Source of the DNA: Rhizoclosmatium globosum | Lineage: Eukaryota; Chytridiomycota; Chytridiomycetes; Chytridiales; Chytriomycetaceae | Direction: 5' to 3' | DNA: 64,000 bases | Assembly: GCA_002104985.1 (NCBI GenBank) | Contig: MCGO01000002.1 | Location: 868,001 to 932,000 of the forward strand | In this document: positions 11,691-22,649 of the stretch, piece by piece | Position numbering within the stretch: position 1 is the first letter of the stretch | Layout of the letters: every line of letters starts with the position of its first letter | Notes under the pieces: generated by a model | What the model saw: the letters and a program-made list of their open reading frames with translations, nothing else | Databases searched by the model: none | What the model was told of the DNA's origin: nothing | Position numbers and translations under genes: made by a program

Positions 11691-13494
11691 GTGTGAAATC
11701 CACGGACAGACAGGAGTGGTCCGGAATCTCCACGCAACCCTGTCACGCTCACCTTGAAGTGCTAATCACACTTCCAACTATGTACCTCCATCTTGGGAAA
11801 GTTAGTCGGTTCTGTAGTTAAATAGTGAGGGTGCGGACTACCTGTCGACAGATCACTCGGAGAAGATTTCTCTGTCGTAACAGTGGGTTCACCTCAAATC
11901 TTTTGCATCTTAAAATAGTCTTTCAGATCTTTCTCAAACTGATAAGACATTCTGGACAAGTTGTCTTTGTAAGAAAGTGTGAGTTACGTTCATTTCCTTC
12001 TTAGGACCACATTGTTCTCCAAAAACACGCTCGAAATCGTTGAAATTGCAGATTAACAGCAGATACAATACTTTGCAAGTTTTGGGCGAAAGACAGCCTC
12101 TTAAACTCGAAAATCGCGCAATTGAGGCAAAACACTTTCCAAAAATTGCGCAATTCTTGCTCCTTATCACACCAACTGCCACCAGCCTACATGCCCAGCA
12201 AAGTACAGAGGATATTGCAGATTGTGTAGCAAGTAAGCGGCGCTAGATCCATCGGATCAAAAATGCGGTGATGTCTTAAGTTTTGTTTGCTCTGATTAAC
12301 AACAATATAGGTATGGCAATGCACCTCCTGGTATTGTACCAAACTCTTTTGAGTCGGAAAAGCGTAATCATGCTGTCAAGGGTGGAAACATTGTTCTAAC
12401 TGGACATTGTTGGGCTGTTACCCAGAACCTCAACATCTCAACCAACCATTATTTTACCCAACCAAATCAAAGTAAGTGTCACTTAAACAGCTGGCAACAT
12501 CTCTCTAACAAAAATTCTCTTTATGCACTTGCCTTCATTGCTTGTTTGGTACGCACATCATCCACGTTTTGAATACTTGTGTTCGATACAAGTCCACCAC
12601 AACCTGTGCAACTAAGTTAAATACATGATTCGGACTTAAAAGCTCCAAGCTCGGAATGATCATTGAAAACAAGGACATCTGCGATTCAAGAGGGAAATTC
12701 ACTTCCTCTAATGATGACATGCTTGTTTGATTTTGACTCTATTTCTTGTTTTAAATCATTAAAAAATGCTTCTATTTGAGTAACTATCTATGTCAATTCC
12801 AATGTAATAGAATCACATAATCACGAACACTGAATAAGCATACCACGCTTGGAATATGCTGAATGTACCATAATGCAATAAATGTCTATGTATGCAACCT
12901 GGTCTAGTTCATCTATACTGACTGACTTTTAATGCATTAAGTGGTATTCCGTGTATTACAAATGCTCCATCATAACTAGGGCTCAGACTTCCGAGCGTGA
13001 CAAGCATTATTGTGCATTATTTCACATTATTTCACGTTATTTTCCACTATTTTCCAGTATATTACATATTGGGAGTTTACAGATGATGGTTGTGGTGAGG
13101 CTGCTTTGGCTTTCGGCAAGGCCTTCTTGAGAGAGGATACTTCGGAGCTGAGATGCTGCAATAGCTTGAAGATTTCATCTGGGTTGGGTATGGATTGCAT
13201 TGAAAGGTAACCAATATGGGAAGGAGGAGGACGACAGGAAAATAGAGACAAATATTTACCAGAGACATAACCAAAATAATATTATTTTATTTTCAACACA
13301 ATTAATTATTACAACAAACGTTCTAAAACTTGTCAATCACACCCTTTTCAAGGTTCCACTTTGGAGTGTGAATTTCAGATTGATTTCAGGTCCATTTCAA
13401 GTTTGTAAGATCAATTTGAGAATGTGTTTTGGAATTGACCTGGAATGGGCTCAAATTCACGTGAAATGCATGTGGAATTGCTCCAAGTTATTTC
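11691..13494. other. region without a supported gene
   Basis: The sequence is A/T-rich and precedes the satellite. One possible plus-strand exon pair is a cysteine-bearing stretch ending at about 12229 and 12311-12472 (GNAPPGIVPNSFESEKRNHA). It is flanked by plausible AG and GT sites, with a 12230-12310 intron. Minus-strand open stretches at 12535-12720 and 13027-13251 have no recognisable family. Nothing here is annotated as a gene. Confidence 0.3.
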
Positions 13495-15561
13495 TCCAGA
13501 ATCCAAATCCAAATGACTGATTTTGTAGAGACTGATTTGTTTCTGTTGACTAGAGAAAAACGTTTGGATAATTGGCAATGTACGGCCTGTACTTGAAGAG
13601 AGTGGCTCAGCCACTCTGTTCCATCATTGTCCCAAAGACATTACACCACCAACTCACTCACACTTTCTGGCTTCAACAACACCAAAGCACATGTTGCAAA
13701 ACTGGCAGGCGTCTTCATTGATGTTTCCCCATGTAACGTGGTAAAAAATGGTTTCAGCCAAAAGCAGCTTAGGCACAGTCGATTCTATCCAGAATCCAAA
13801 TCCAAATGACTGATTTTGTAGATACTGATTTGTTTCTGTTGACTAGAGAAAAACGTTTGGATAATTGGCAATGTACGGCCTGTACTTGAAGAGAGTGGCT
13901 CAGCCACTCTGTTCCATCATTGTCCCAAAAGACATTACACCACCAACTCACTCACACTTTCTGGCTTCAACAACACCAAAGCACATGTTGCAAAACTGGC
14001 AGGCGTCTTCATTGATGTTTCCCATGTAACGTGGTAAAAAATGGTTTCAGCCAAAAGCAGCTTAGGCACAGTCGATTCTATCCAGAATCCAAATCCAAAT
14101 GACTGATTTTGTAGATACTGATTTGTTTCTGTTGACTAGAGAAAAACGTTTGGATAATTGGCAATGTACGGCCTGTACTTGAAGAGAGTGGCTCAGCCAC
14201 TCTGTTCCATCATTGTCCCAAAAGACATTACACCACCAACTCACTCACACTTTCTGGCTTCAACAACACCAAAGCACATGTTGCAAAACTGGCAGGCGTC
14301 TTCATTGATGTTTCCCCATGTAACGTGGTAAAAAATGGTTTCAGCCAAAAGCAGCTTAGGCACAGTCGATTCTATCCAGAATCCAAATCCAAATGACTGA
14401 TTTTGTAGAGACTGATTTGTTTCTGTTGACTAGAGAAAAACGTTTGGATAATTGGCAATGTACGGCCTGTACTTGAAGAGAGTGGCTCAGCCACTCTGTT
14501 CCATCATTGTCCCAAAAGACATTACACCACCAACTCACTCACACTTTCTGGCTTCAACAACACCAAAGCACATGTTGCAAAACTGGCAGGCGTCTTCATT
14601 GATGTTTCCCCATGTAACGTGGTAAAAAATGGTTTCAGCCAAAAGCAGCTTAGGCACAGTCGATTCTATCCAGAATCCAAATCCAAATGACTGATTTTGT
14701 AGAGACTGATTTGTTTCTGTTGACTAGAGAAAAACGTTTGGATAATTGGCAATGTACGGCCTGTACTTGAAGAGAGTGGCTCAGCCACTCTGTTCCATCA
14801 TTGTCCCAAAAGACATTACACCACCAACTCACTCACACTTTCTGGCTTCAACAACACCAAAGCACATGTTGCAAAACTGGCAGGCGTCTTCATTGATGTT
14901 TCCCCATGTAACGTGGTAAAAAATGGTTTCAGCCAAAAGCAGCTTAGGCACAGTCGATTCTATCCAGAATCCAAATCCAAATGACTGATTTTGTAGAGAC
15001 TGATTTGTTTCTGTTGACTAGAGAAAAACGTTTGGATAATTGGCAATGTACGGCCTGTACTGAAGAGAGTGGCTCAGCCACTCTGTTCCATCATTGTCCC
15101 AAAAGACATTACACCACCAACTCACTCACACTTTCTGGCTTCAACAACACCAAAGCACATGTTGCAAAACTGGCAGGCGTCTTCATTGATGTTTCCCCAT
15201 GTAACGTGGTAAAAAATGGTTTCAGCCAAAAGCAGCTTAGGCACAGTCGATTCTATCCAGAATCCAAATCCAAATGACTGATTTTGTAGAGACTGATTTG
15301 TTTCTGTTGACTAGAGAAAGACGTTTGGATAATTGGCAATGTACGGCCTGTACTTGAAGAGAGTGGCTCAGCCACTCTGTTCCATCATTGTCCCAAAAGA
15401 CATTACACCACCAACTCACTCACACTTTCTGGCTTCAACAACACCAAAGCACATGTTGCAAAACTGGCAGGCGTCTTCATTGATGTTTCCCCATGTAACG
15501 TGGTAAAAAATGGTTTCAGCCAAAAGCAGCTTAGGCACAGTCGATTCTATCCAGAATCCAA
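13495..15561. repeat. 294-bp satellite array, left block (about 7 units)
   Basis: Head-to-tail units repeat with a 293-294 bp period. A landmark is the perfect 7-bp stem with 3-nt loop GAGTGGCTCAGCCACTC in each unit. Units here are the A variant (catgtaacgtgg and cagtcgattc), with a few single-base differences such as a G/T change in gtagaGact. The last unit is cut at CCAGAATCCAA by the LTR element. A 60-codon minus frame recurs in every unit only because 294 is divisible by three. Confidence 0.97.
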
Positions 15562-16264
15562 TGTGACCGGGATACCGGCTCGGCCGTCGCCAAGCACGTC
15601 AGGTTGTCCATGTCCGACGTAACGGTACCTAGCACGTAGTCAATAGTATCTCACTCATACATAAAAAGGAAAACGTCACCTTATCACCGATCCCCTCATC
15701 TCGGATGCGCCAGTGGAAGTCACCTCCTTCCCACAGTCCGTCCAGTAGGTCCAAGCCCACATTACAGCGAATCCCTGTCGCAAGCCGTCCTGTTCGCATC
15801 CGCAGTCGATCACTGTCCTCGGTCCACATCCACCGAACCCGTCCAGTGATCCCGGTTGATCGTTGATCAGCTCCTATTCCCGTAGCGCGGGTCTGGGTAG
15901 GTGGGAAACCATCCAGCTTTGAAACCCGTACTAACCCTCCTGTCCTTACATGCCTGCAGTCATGGTGCCTCCTTCCATCCCTTACAGGAGGTCAACCGAC
16001 GCTCAGGCTAGACACTACGCTCGAAAGGGGGAGAAACGTACCTAGGCCACCTCGCTCAAGTATGTCGGGTGGCGTCCCGTCCTGTTCCAGACGCCCTCCA
16101 CCAACGAAGCCCGTTCGCACGCTGCTTTGTTCACAAGGTAGTTTCTATTTTTTACATTTTCCCCCCTTCCGGTGCTTTCTCACACAGCCACCGGATAATA
16201 AACAAATAAATAAAGAAAGAATAAAAGAGAAGTCCGCAACCCTCCCTCCGTCAGATCCCTGACA
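15562..16264 (-). repeat. 3' LTR (703 bp)
   Basis: On the minus strand it starts TGTCAGGGATC and ends CCCGGTCACA, so it has the TG...CA ends of an LTR. The same terminal CGGTCACA recurs at 22642-22649 directly before the primer-binding site. This identifies the LTR boundary even though no full second LTR remains. The left edge abuts satellite sequence. Confidence 0.75.
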
Positions 16265-16281
16265 GTGGGCCCTTTTCCAAA
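16265..16281 (-). other. polypurine tract
   Basis: Read on the minus strand, TTGGAAAAGGGCCCAC immediately precedes the TGT of the 3' LTR. This is the expected position of the plus-strand primer in LTR elements. Confidence 0.5.
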
Positions 16282-16554
16282 AAACCCCTAGGTACTCCGT
16301 TACCTAGAGTCTGAAACAGGGAAAGGCTACCGACATGTCCAAACGAAACTAAAAACCAACACAACCAACTCCACCACTCATCCAGCTGCTGAAGAAATGA
16401 AAGGGCTGTTCTCAACTCGCTCCAGGGCGCGAGCCATGAGAACACCTTTCTTGCCATAATTGTATGAGTAGGCGCGTTCGTCCTAGTAGTGCCCTGGTCA
16501 CTGGTGGATCCAAAGATCTTGTATTTAATTACCTAAAGTGGTGTTAGGAAGGGG

Positions 16555-17520
16555 CTACTTGCGGGTAGCCTCATCCTCTTTTTGATTCCTCTTAAGTAAT
16601 CTTAAAGCTCTTTGTTCAGCGGCGTCAGTAACTACAGGCGGTTGGATAATCTTTTCTACTGGTTTGGCTTTTGCCTTTCTTTTCTGCTGTTGGACTTCAG
16701 TTGAAGTTGTGTCAATCTCAAGTGGTATTGCTAAGTCACCACTAACTTTCTCAGACATTCGCTCTTTCATCTTTTTGTTATTCTTCCATAAAGGCCTTAC
16801 TTTCTTTTATTCTGTTCCCAGAAGTCACTTATAACTTCCGAGGCATATCCTCTTCTCGTTGCCAATGGCGTTCCTTTCGTCCCCACATCTCCCAACTGGT
16901 GAGATACTCAAAGGAGGTTGGATTGACAGTCTTTTTAAATCTAAGATTTTATCATAATTAATTTTGGGTTATCGATGTCTTCTTGACTAAAAGTAGGGTC
17001 AATCTTTGCAAGTAGCCAAGGGCTTGCGCCAGATGCATATTGTTGTTTGTGAGTGGGTCTTCTTGTTAGCTTCTCATCGTCTAACCATTTCTTGTACTCA
17101 GTCTCAAAGTCATCACCTGCTAATTTCATGGCATCTTCTGCACTGTCAACAGGTACTCGCGCTGTAATGGTCTGAGTCGACTAGCATGCACTGTTCTAAC
17201 AACAATTTGGTTGCCAGGGAATCGTTCAACGACTCTATATTTTGTTTGAGCATCCCCTTCCGCTCGGTCAACAATTCTAACGGGTCCAACCCATCGTGGA
17301 ATAAACTTCTTTCCAACTTTAAGGCGTTGCGCTTCGGCAGTAAGGGGAACCGCCAACCAGGCACGTTCTCCTACTCTAATTCATGAGAAGGGTCAACAGT
17401 ACTATTTGTTTGGGTTGCATACTTTTCTTGTTCTTTATTAACATTATCTATAATGACAGATCTAGAAGCTTGTAGGCCTCTTACTAATCTCTCAGTAATG
17501 ATTTGATGTCTTCTGGTGAG
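16555..17520 (-). pseudogene. integrase C-terminal region (GPY/F-like) and tail
   Basis: The sequence reads from RRHQIITERLVRGLQAS through a charged helix to KVGKKFIPRWVGPVRIVDRA and VVRTVHASRLRPL. The KFIPRWVGPVRIV part matches the GPY/F module that follows the integrase core in Ty3/gypsy elements and binds DNA. A lysine-rich tail (MKLAGDDFETEYKKW, then KAKAKPVEKIIQPPVV) follows and ends at 16555. I see no chromodomain. Frame changes at about 17130 and 17370 break it. Confidence 0.65.
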
Positions 17521-18300
17521 TTTCACCAACCACTGCTACATCATCAAAGTCACTGTCCATCTCGTTCACTAAAGTAATGGGGGTTTCATCATTTGTGGGT
17601 TCAAAGTCATTAATTATGAAAGTTTGGATAGGAGCTTCGTCAAATAAGAAGGATTCACCAACTGTAAAGAATTGAGTGGCTCCATCCCACAAAGGGACAC
17701 CTCTCACTACAACAAAGTCTTTAGTAGTTGCATCAACTAAAGGTATGATGTAGTCCACATATGTTCTAGTGGTAAAGTTATAGGCCGGTACATACAGCGT
17801 AAATACCTGGTGTTCCAAGAACAGCTGAGGTTCAGGGTTATCTTCAGGGAGACTATCAGGTAAGTTGTTTCCTATTTGTATTAAGTTCTTTCGGGAGAAG
17901 ACATTTATTATTCTTTTTGCAGGTTTGTTTTCAAGTACAGTTCTAACTTTGCCATCCGCTGTTGCCGCTCCAATGCGGAAGTTCCCAATTCTTGGGATAT
18001 CTGTCCCGTCTTCTAATTTAAAAGTATATGAACTGGGTAGTCTGTTCGGTAATCTTGTTTTGGGTGTAAGTTGTGGATGAGGACTATTGCATCTAAGTTG
18101 TATTTTTCAAAGAGTTTCCTCAATACACGCTGTGGGTTATATTCTGTTTGGTATCCATAAAGATGTTTGGATAGTTTACTTTGAATAAACTGTCGAAAGG
18201 ATCGGTAGGACCGATAGCTATTTAGGGAGTTTTTCCGGAAATGGTTCTTCAACAGTTTCTTGGGAAGTCATAATGAGTGTTCTGGGGTGGGGTCAAGAGA
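17521..18300 (-). pseudogene. unrecognised insert between integrase core and C-terminal module
   Basis: About 250 residues lie here. They include YGYQTEYNPQRVLRKLFEKY, DAIVLIHNLHPKQDYRTDYP, DGTDIPRIGNFRIGAATADG, YVPAYNFTTRTYVDYIIPLV and PLWDGATQFFTVGESFLFDE. The open frames run in the element's orientation and join both flanks apart from one frame change near 18050. Ty3/gypsy integrases normally have a short linker here. The composition is that of a folded domain, but I do not recognise it. Confidence 0.5.
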
Positions 18301-18310
18301 AGTTGGTTTT

Positions 18311-19530
18311 TCAGTAAGGTCTGCTCACAGTCAGGTAGGACTTTTTCAATGTCAATGGGGTTAATTCCAGAAGTAAGTCAGAAGGTAATCGAGCGTCAAA
18401 TCCATGGAACATAAAGAATGGTGTTTCTCCTGTAGTACCATGGGCATGAGTTCTATACGCAAATAAAACATAAGGGAGTATGGTTTCCCAATCATCAAAA
18501 GTGTATTTATTAATGTAATGTCTTATTCGCTCTGACAAGTTTTTGATAAGTCGCTCGACCATCCCATTTGCTCTGGGCCAGTAGGGACTGGTGAACGTCT
18601 TATAAAATCCAAATCTCCTGGAGAGTTGCAACATAAGATTGCTGTTAAAGGGTTCTCCACCGTCAGAATGTAAGTAAACAGGGACGCCGGTATGGCAGAA
18701 TACTTTCTCTACTAACGCCTCAGCGACTGTTTTGGCTTTAAGGTCCGGTATTGGGATGGCTTCTGCCCATTTAGTGAAAGAGTCAACAACAACCATGATG
18801 TATTTGTTACCTGTTTTCTCATCTGGTTTTGGTGGTTGCATAAAGTCAACAAACACTCTTTCCCAAGGGTGTTTTCCAATTGGAATTGGAAAGACATATC
18901 CAGCTTTTTGTCGGAAATCTTTGGCAGTATTACATTCAGGACAAGATTTTATTTCATTTTCTAATTGTTCTTTACTGTTGGCCACCAATAGCGGTCAAGG
19001 AGGGGTGTGTAAACTTTCTCAAACCCATAATGTCCAGCAAATAGGTCTGAGTGGAGGAGATCCAGGATTTCTCGTCGCATGTTGTCTGGTACACATAACG
19101 TCACGCGCGCTGGTTGCTTTCGAACTTGTTGTTTTGAGGCGTTATGGATTTTGAAAAGGAGTCCATTGCTGTCAACGATGAGGTCCTTTGACAATGCAAT
19201 TAGGTTATCTTTTGTTAAAGTTGTTTCACCCTCCTTTGGTTCAGGTACTGTACCATACTGGCGAAATCTTAAAAGTGGGCCAAAGTGGGTATCGGCGAGT
19301 TGAAGTTCGCGGATTTCCTTAACTGTTTTACCTGAATTCGGTAATGTTATGTTAAGATTTGTTTCAAAGTTATCAATGTTTACATCTGAACAGAAGGTAT
19401 AGTATTGAGGATTCTCTTTATTTGTCCATGATGTTCTGTCAATCAAAATCGATTTATCATTTCCGTGGAAAGTTGTGTGTAACTGCAGGGCGACGTGGTC
19501 GCTTTCCCATTTTCTTGAGTCGATCCTCAC
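18311..19530 (-). pseudogene. integrase: H2C2 zinc-binding region and DDE catalytic core
   Basis: The first part (19530-18961) continues from the nuclease domain. It carries the zinc-binding approach REILDLLHSDLFAGHYGFEK, followed by YTPLLDRYWWPTVKNN and, after a frame change, KSCPECNTAKD. The core reads WERVFVDFMQPP (first Asp), VPVYLHSDGGEPFNS (second Asp), and YWPRANGMVERLIKNLSERI (the Glu). It ends DARLPSDLLLELTPL. This DDE enzyme inserts the cDNA into the genome. The catalytic triad is present; the reading frame is not intact. Confidence 0.85.
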
Positions 19531-20405
19531 GTCGAAGTGTTTCTTATCAATCCTATTGTCTATAAGTATGTGTCAACTCTCCAAAAAGGGTATACTTTAT
19601 TATCATATGCTTTTAAAAGCCAAGTAGAGCCATGAGGTTCTGGGTGTTTTACTCGAAAGCCGTCGTGGAAGTGTTCAGTCATTGATTTGAACCAAATTTG
19701 TTCTTCGGCGCTGATAGTCGAACCGAAACAATCCACCAAGTTTTCTTCGACGGCAAACGGCATCACATCTTTCTCCGAATCTGGGGCAATGTTTAAGTCG
19801 CCCATAAGCAGAACAAAGTGTTTCTTACGTAGGTGTAGGCAGTGTCGTTTTAATTTTTCAAGGAAGTTTATTTTAAATAGATGTCTTTTCTCATCTCTAT
19901 TCCCACTTGGTGCGTAACAATTGACAATAGCAAAGTCGCCGAGTGTAATGGTAAGGATACGACCCTCCGGGTCAGCCTCGTCCATCGCACCATACGAGTG
20001 AATCTCGCCTTTCAAGTCCTTTCTCCATAGAGTGGCTACTCCGTAATGTCCCGAAAGGTTGTCGCTTATAGCGCAACTCCAATTTGGAAGGGTTTGCATT
20101 TGTGAGAGGAGTTTTGTGGACTTGCGTCCCAGTCGCGTCTCTTGAAAACATATGACACTTCCTCCTAACATGTCTAAGTATTGTTCCATAATTGTAGCCT
20201 CGGTCTGTTCTTCATTTATTTCGGTATTACTCTTCTTCCAAGCGGTGTATGAATTACTAAAACCATTTAGATTCTGAGACGTGAAGTTCAGACTTGGGCA
20301 TCGCGTTCCTTCGAGTGGTTCGCGGTTTTTCTTATAGGCCTCGAGAGATGGGATCTTTTTATTGACAGCGCGTAGTGGTCGTTCTTCTTTTGTAGTTTCT
20401 TCCAT
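19455..20405 (-). pseudogene. ExoIII/APE-type (EEP) nuclease domain embedded in pol
   Basis: About 310 residues carry the complete ordered motif set of the endonuclease/exonuclease/phosphatase fold. Counting from Met at 20405: FTSQNLNGFS (Asn45), VICFQETRLG (Glu89), IVNCYAPSGN (Tyr164), LLMGDLNIAPD (Asp203, Asn205), FWRVDTYL (Asp278), and after one missing base at about 19558, WESDHVAL (Asp-His). The GDLNIAP and SGHYGVATLW segments resemble ExoIII/APN2 repair enzymes. The domain is continuous with RNase H upstream (overlapping frame, -1 offset at about 20400) and with the integrase region downstream. It is labelled a pseudogene only because of the frame breaks. Known LTR elements normally lack such a domain, which is typical of non-LTR elements. 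Confidence 0.82.
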
Positions 20406-20499
20406 ATTCCTCGCATCGTATCACCAAGTGAGGTAAATTTGTCGATTGTTTGGTTTGCAAGTTTAATAAAAGCAGTTTTATTGTTTTGAGATAAAGCTT

Positions 20500-21712
20500 G
20501 AACCAATGTTGTTGGTTCTGTCTGAGTACCAACGTTCTCAAATTCTTTTTCTTTTCGTCCTAAATATACTCTTGATAGAGTATCGGCGACAATTTGCGTG
20601 TCGCCGGGGACATGGACCAGTGTCAAGTCGTAATGCGAAAGGGCATAGGCCCATCTTGAGAACCGTCCTGTAAGTGCTCCATTTTTGAAAAGGCTTAATA
20701 AGGCGCTATGATCAGTTTCGACAGTCGCCGGTTGGTTGAAGATATATCGATCGAAACATGTTACTGCCCATATCACCGCGAGCCCTTCGCGATCTGTATT
20801 CGAGTAACGTTTTTTCGACGTCTGTAAGTGTTCTGGATATAAATGCGACCGGTTTACGGTCAGTTTTCTTGTTTGATTCTCCTTGAATAAAGAGGGCTCC
20901 GCCGAGTCCCGTGCCGGACGCATCGCACTCAATCACTAGTTTATCACCTTCTTTTGGAATTGTCATAAGCGAATCCTTACAAAGTTCGCGTATAAGTGTA
21001 TCGAAGGCGTGTTGACACCAAGGGTCCCAAATAAACTTTACACCGTCTTTTATTAAATTATAAAGAGGTGCTGATATATTAGCAAAATCTTTAATAAAAC
21101 GTCGGAAGTATTGCGCGAACCCTAAGAATCGTTGCATTTTGGGGACGCTCGTTGGCCGTTCCCAATTTCGTAGGTCCTGCATCTTACTTGGATCTTTTCT
21201 GAGGCCGTCCTCGGAGATTACATGTCCTAAGAAAGGGAGTGAAGTATGGAAGAGTTTACATTTACTTGGTTTCAATTTCAAGTTGAACTGTTCGAGTCTT
21301 CAGCTCTTCTAAATGTTTGAAGTGTTCGTCAACTGAATCACTAAACACTATAATATCATCAACGTAAACGGTAAATACCCATTTAAAACCAAAAAGGACT
21401 CGATTTGCACGTTGGGATGTTGGGAGTGCGTTAATCAATCCGAAAGGCGTAGCTTAAGTCTTCAGTGATGGGGATTTGTCAAACCACCGAGAGTTACCAC
21501 AATGTGGTCTTTAAGCATTGCTGTCCTTCCTAAACCTTCAAAAAGGGGAATCTTCGCACCTGGGTTGAATTTAATTTCATGTGGTGGTAGTCTTTCTGTA
21601 CCAGTCACGATGCCTTTGCGGAAGACATTCGCGAAGCTTCGTATCATAGCGTCCATTCGAGCGAGAACATTGTCACCAAAAGTTCTAGAAATATGGGAGT
21701 GTGGAATCTATT
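20500..21712 (-). pseudogene. reverse transcriptase and RNase H
   Basis: The RT N-terminus has LPPHEIKFNPGAKIPLFEGL. After missing sequence come TPFGLINALPTSQRANRV and FTVYVDDIIVFSDSVDEHF, with the catalytic YVDD encoded at 21355-21366. The thumb/connection reads SKCKLFHTSLPFLGHVISED and MQRFLGFAQYFRRFIKDFA. RNase H reads KLVIECDASGTGLGGALF, NTDREGLAVIWAVTCFDRY, VETDHSALLSLF and VPGDTQIVADTLSRVY. The RT stretch between NPGAKIP and TPFGL, which should include the first catalytic Asp, is missing. Frame changes occur near 21445, 21280 and 20790. This copy cannot encode active RT as it stands. Confidence 0.88.
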
Positions 21713-22620
21713 CCCAGATTTCATCGTCCGTCAATGTACTTGCCGGCGGTAGATAATTGAGATGATCTTCCCGACTCTTATCTTTTGTTGGTATAGAGTT
21801 CATGATGAGATTAGAATTGTGGTCTTCGCCTATTTCAGTTGTAGACGTCGAAGATCAACGGTGTTCGGGGTGATTTCGATCGATAAAGTAGTGAATAGAT
21901 TTTATCAAAGTTTGGGACTTTGGCTTGTTCGCAGATCGACAGTGTTGACCAATTCGATTCATTCGAGATTAAGCTACAACAGTCGTCATCAAATTCTTCG
22001 GCGGCGTCGATAGTCGGTGTTTTGAAGTAAAGGGCCGTTTCTGGATAGTCAGTTTTTTTTTATTCAAGAAATAATAGGTAAGATGTGAAAGAAAGGGAAG
22101 AAGAGAGGACTGGTGTTCTTCTGGCTGGTCAGAATATTCCGACGTACCCAAAAATTTCATTTGTCGTTTTCTTCCTTCACATCCTTGTCAACCAGGCAAG
22201 GCTCAAGTGATTCATATTCGTAAAATAAAGAGTTTATTTGATTCGTAAAGTGTAAAAGGTATTAGGGTAGGTGAGGGGAGTTGGAATAAGCCTGCTCCTT
22301 CCATCCTCCAGTCACTACAGTCTTGTGTTTGTTACACTACTGAATCGTTTCGGAATCGATTTCGAAGTGTATGGTGCTGTATTTGTAGTTGTTGTTGTTG
22401 TAGTTGCTGGCGATCCTCGATGATTAGTCATCTATTTGTCAGTGTCATTACGACACCATAGTTTCATCATTTATAAAGGTAGGCCGGAGCCCTGTATAGA
22501 GGCGGAGTAAACTCAACGCAGTGCGGAGCTAAGCTCAACGCTATAAACAATCATCTCGACGGCCCAAAGGCCGGAGGAATAAGACCAGCGATCGACGGAC
22601 CAATCGTCTCGCTACACTCG
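21713..22620 (-). other. element leader region lacking recognisable gag or protease
   Basis: This region lies between the PBS and RT. I find no CCHC zinc knuckle and no DTG/DSG aspartic-protease motif. Only about 0.9 kb is present, too short for gag plus protease. The stretch DDEIWE and SHISRTFGDNVLARMDAMIR near 21740-21640 leads into RT. Confidence 0.5.
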
Positions 22621-22622
22621 CA

Positions 22623-22649
22623 TTTGGTGTTGGGCCCCCACTGTGACCG
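22623..22649 (-). other. primer-binding site and 8-bp 5' LTR remnant
   Basis: On the minus strand, CGGTCACA (identical to the 3' LTR end) is followed by one G and then TGGGGGCCCAACACCAAA. The TGG start directly after an LTR end is typical of a tRNA-primed PBS. Which tRNA is used cannot be decided from the sequence. Satellite resumes immediately to the right, so the rest of the 5' LTR is absent. Confidence 0.55.

Larger units (their letters stand above)
15562..22649 (-). mobile_element. Ty3/gypsy-like LTR retrotransposon, 5'-truncated, with an EEP nuclease in pol
   Basis: In element orientation (minus) the order is: an 8-bp remnant of the 5' LTR, PBS, about 0.9 kb without recognisable gag, RT, RNase H, an EEP nuclease, integrase (H2C2, DDE core, insert, GPY/F-like end), polypurine tract and a 703-bp 3' LTR. 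RT, RNase H, then integrase is the Ty3/gypsy order. Several frame breaks and missing RT motifs show a decayed, non-autonomous copy. It sits inside the satellite, but the satellite phase is not continuous across it, since about 130 bp of a unit are missing. Confidence 0.9.

Noticed and set aside
19455..20405. A non-LTR (LINE) element nested in the LTR element
   Set aside because: There is no second RT, poly(A) tail or target duplication around the nuclease domain, and both flanks continue the LTR-element polyprotein.
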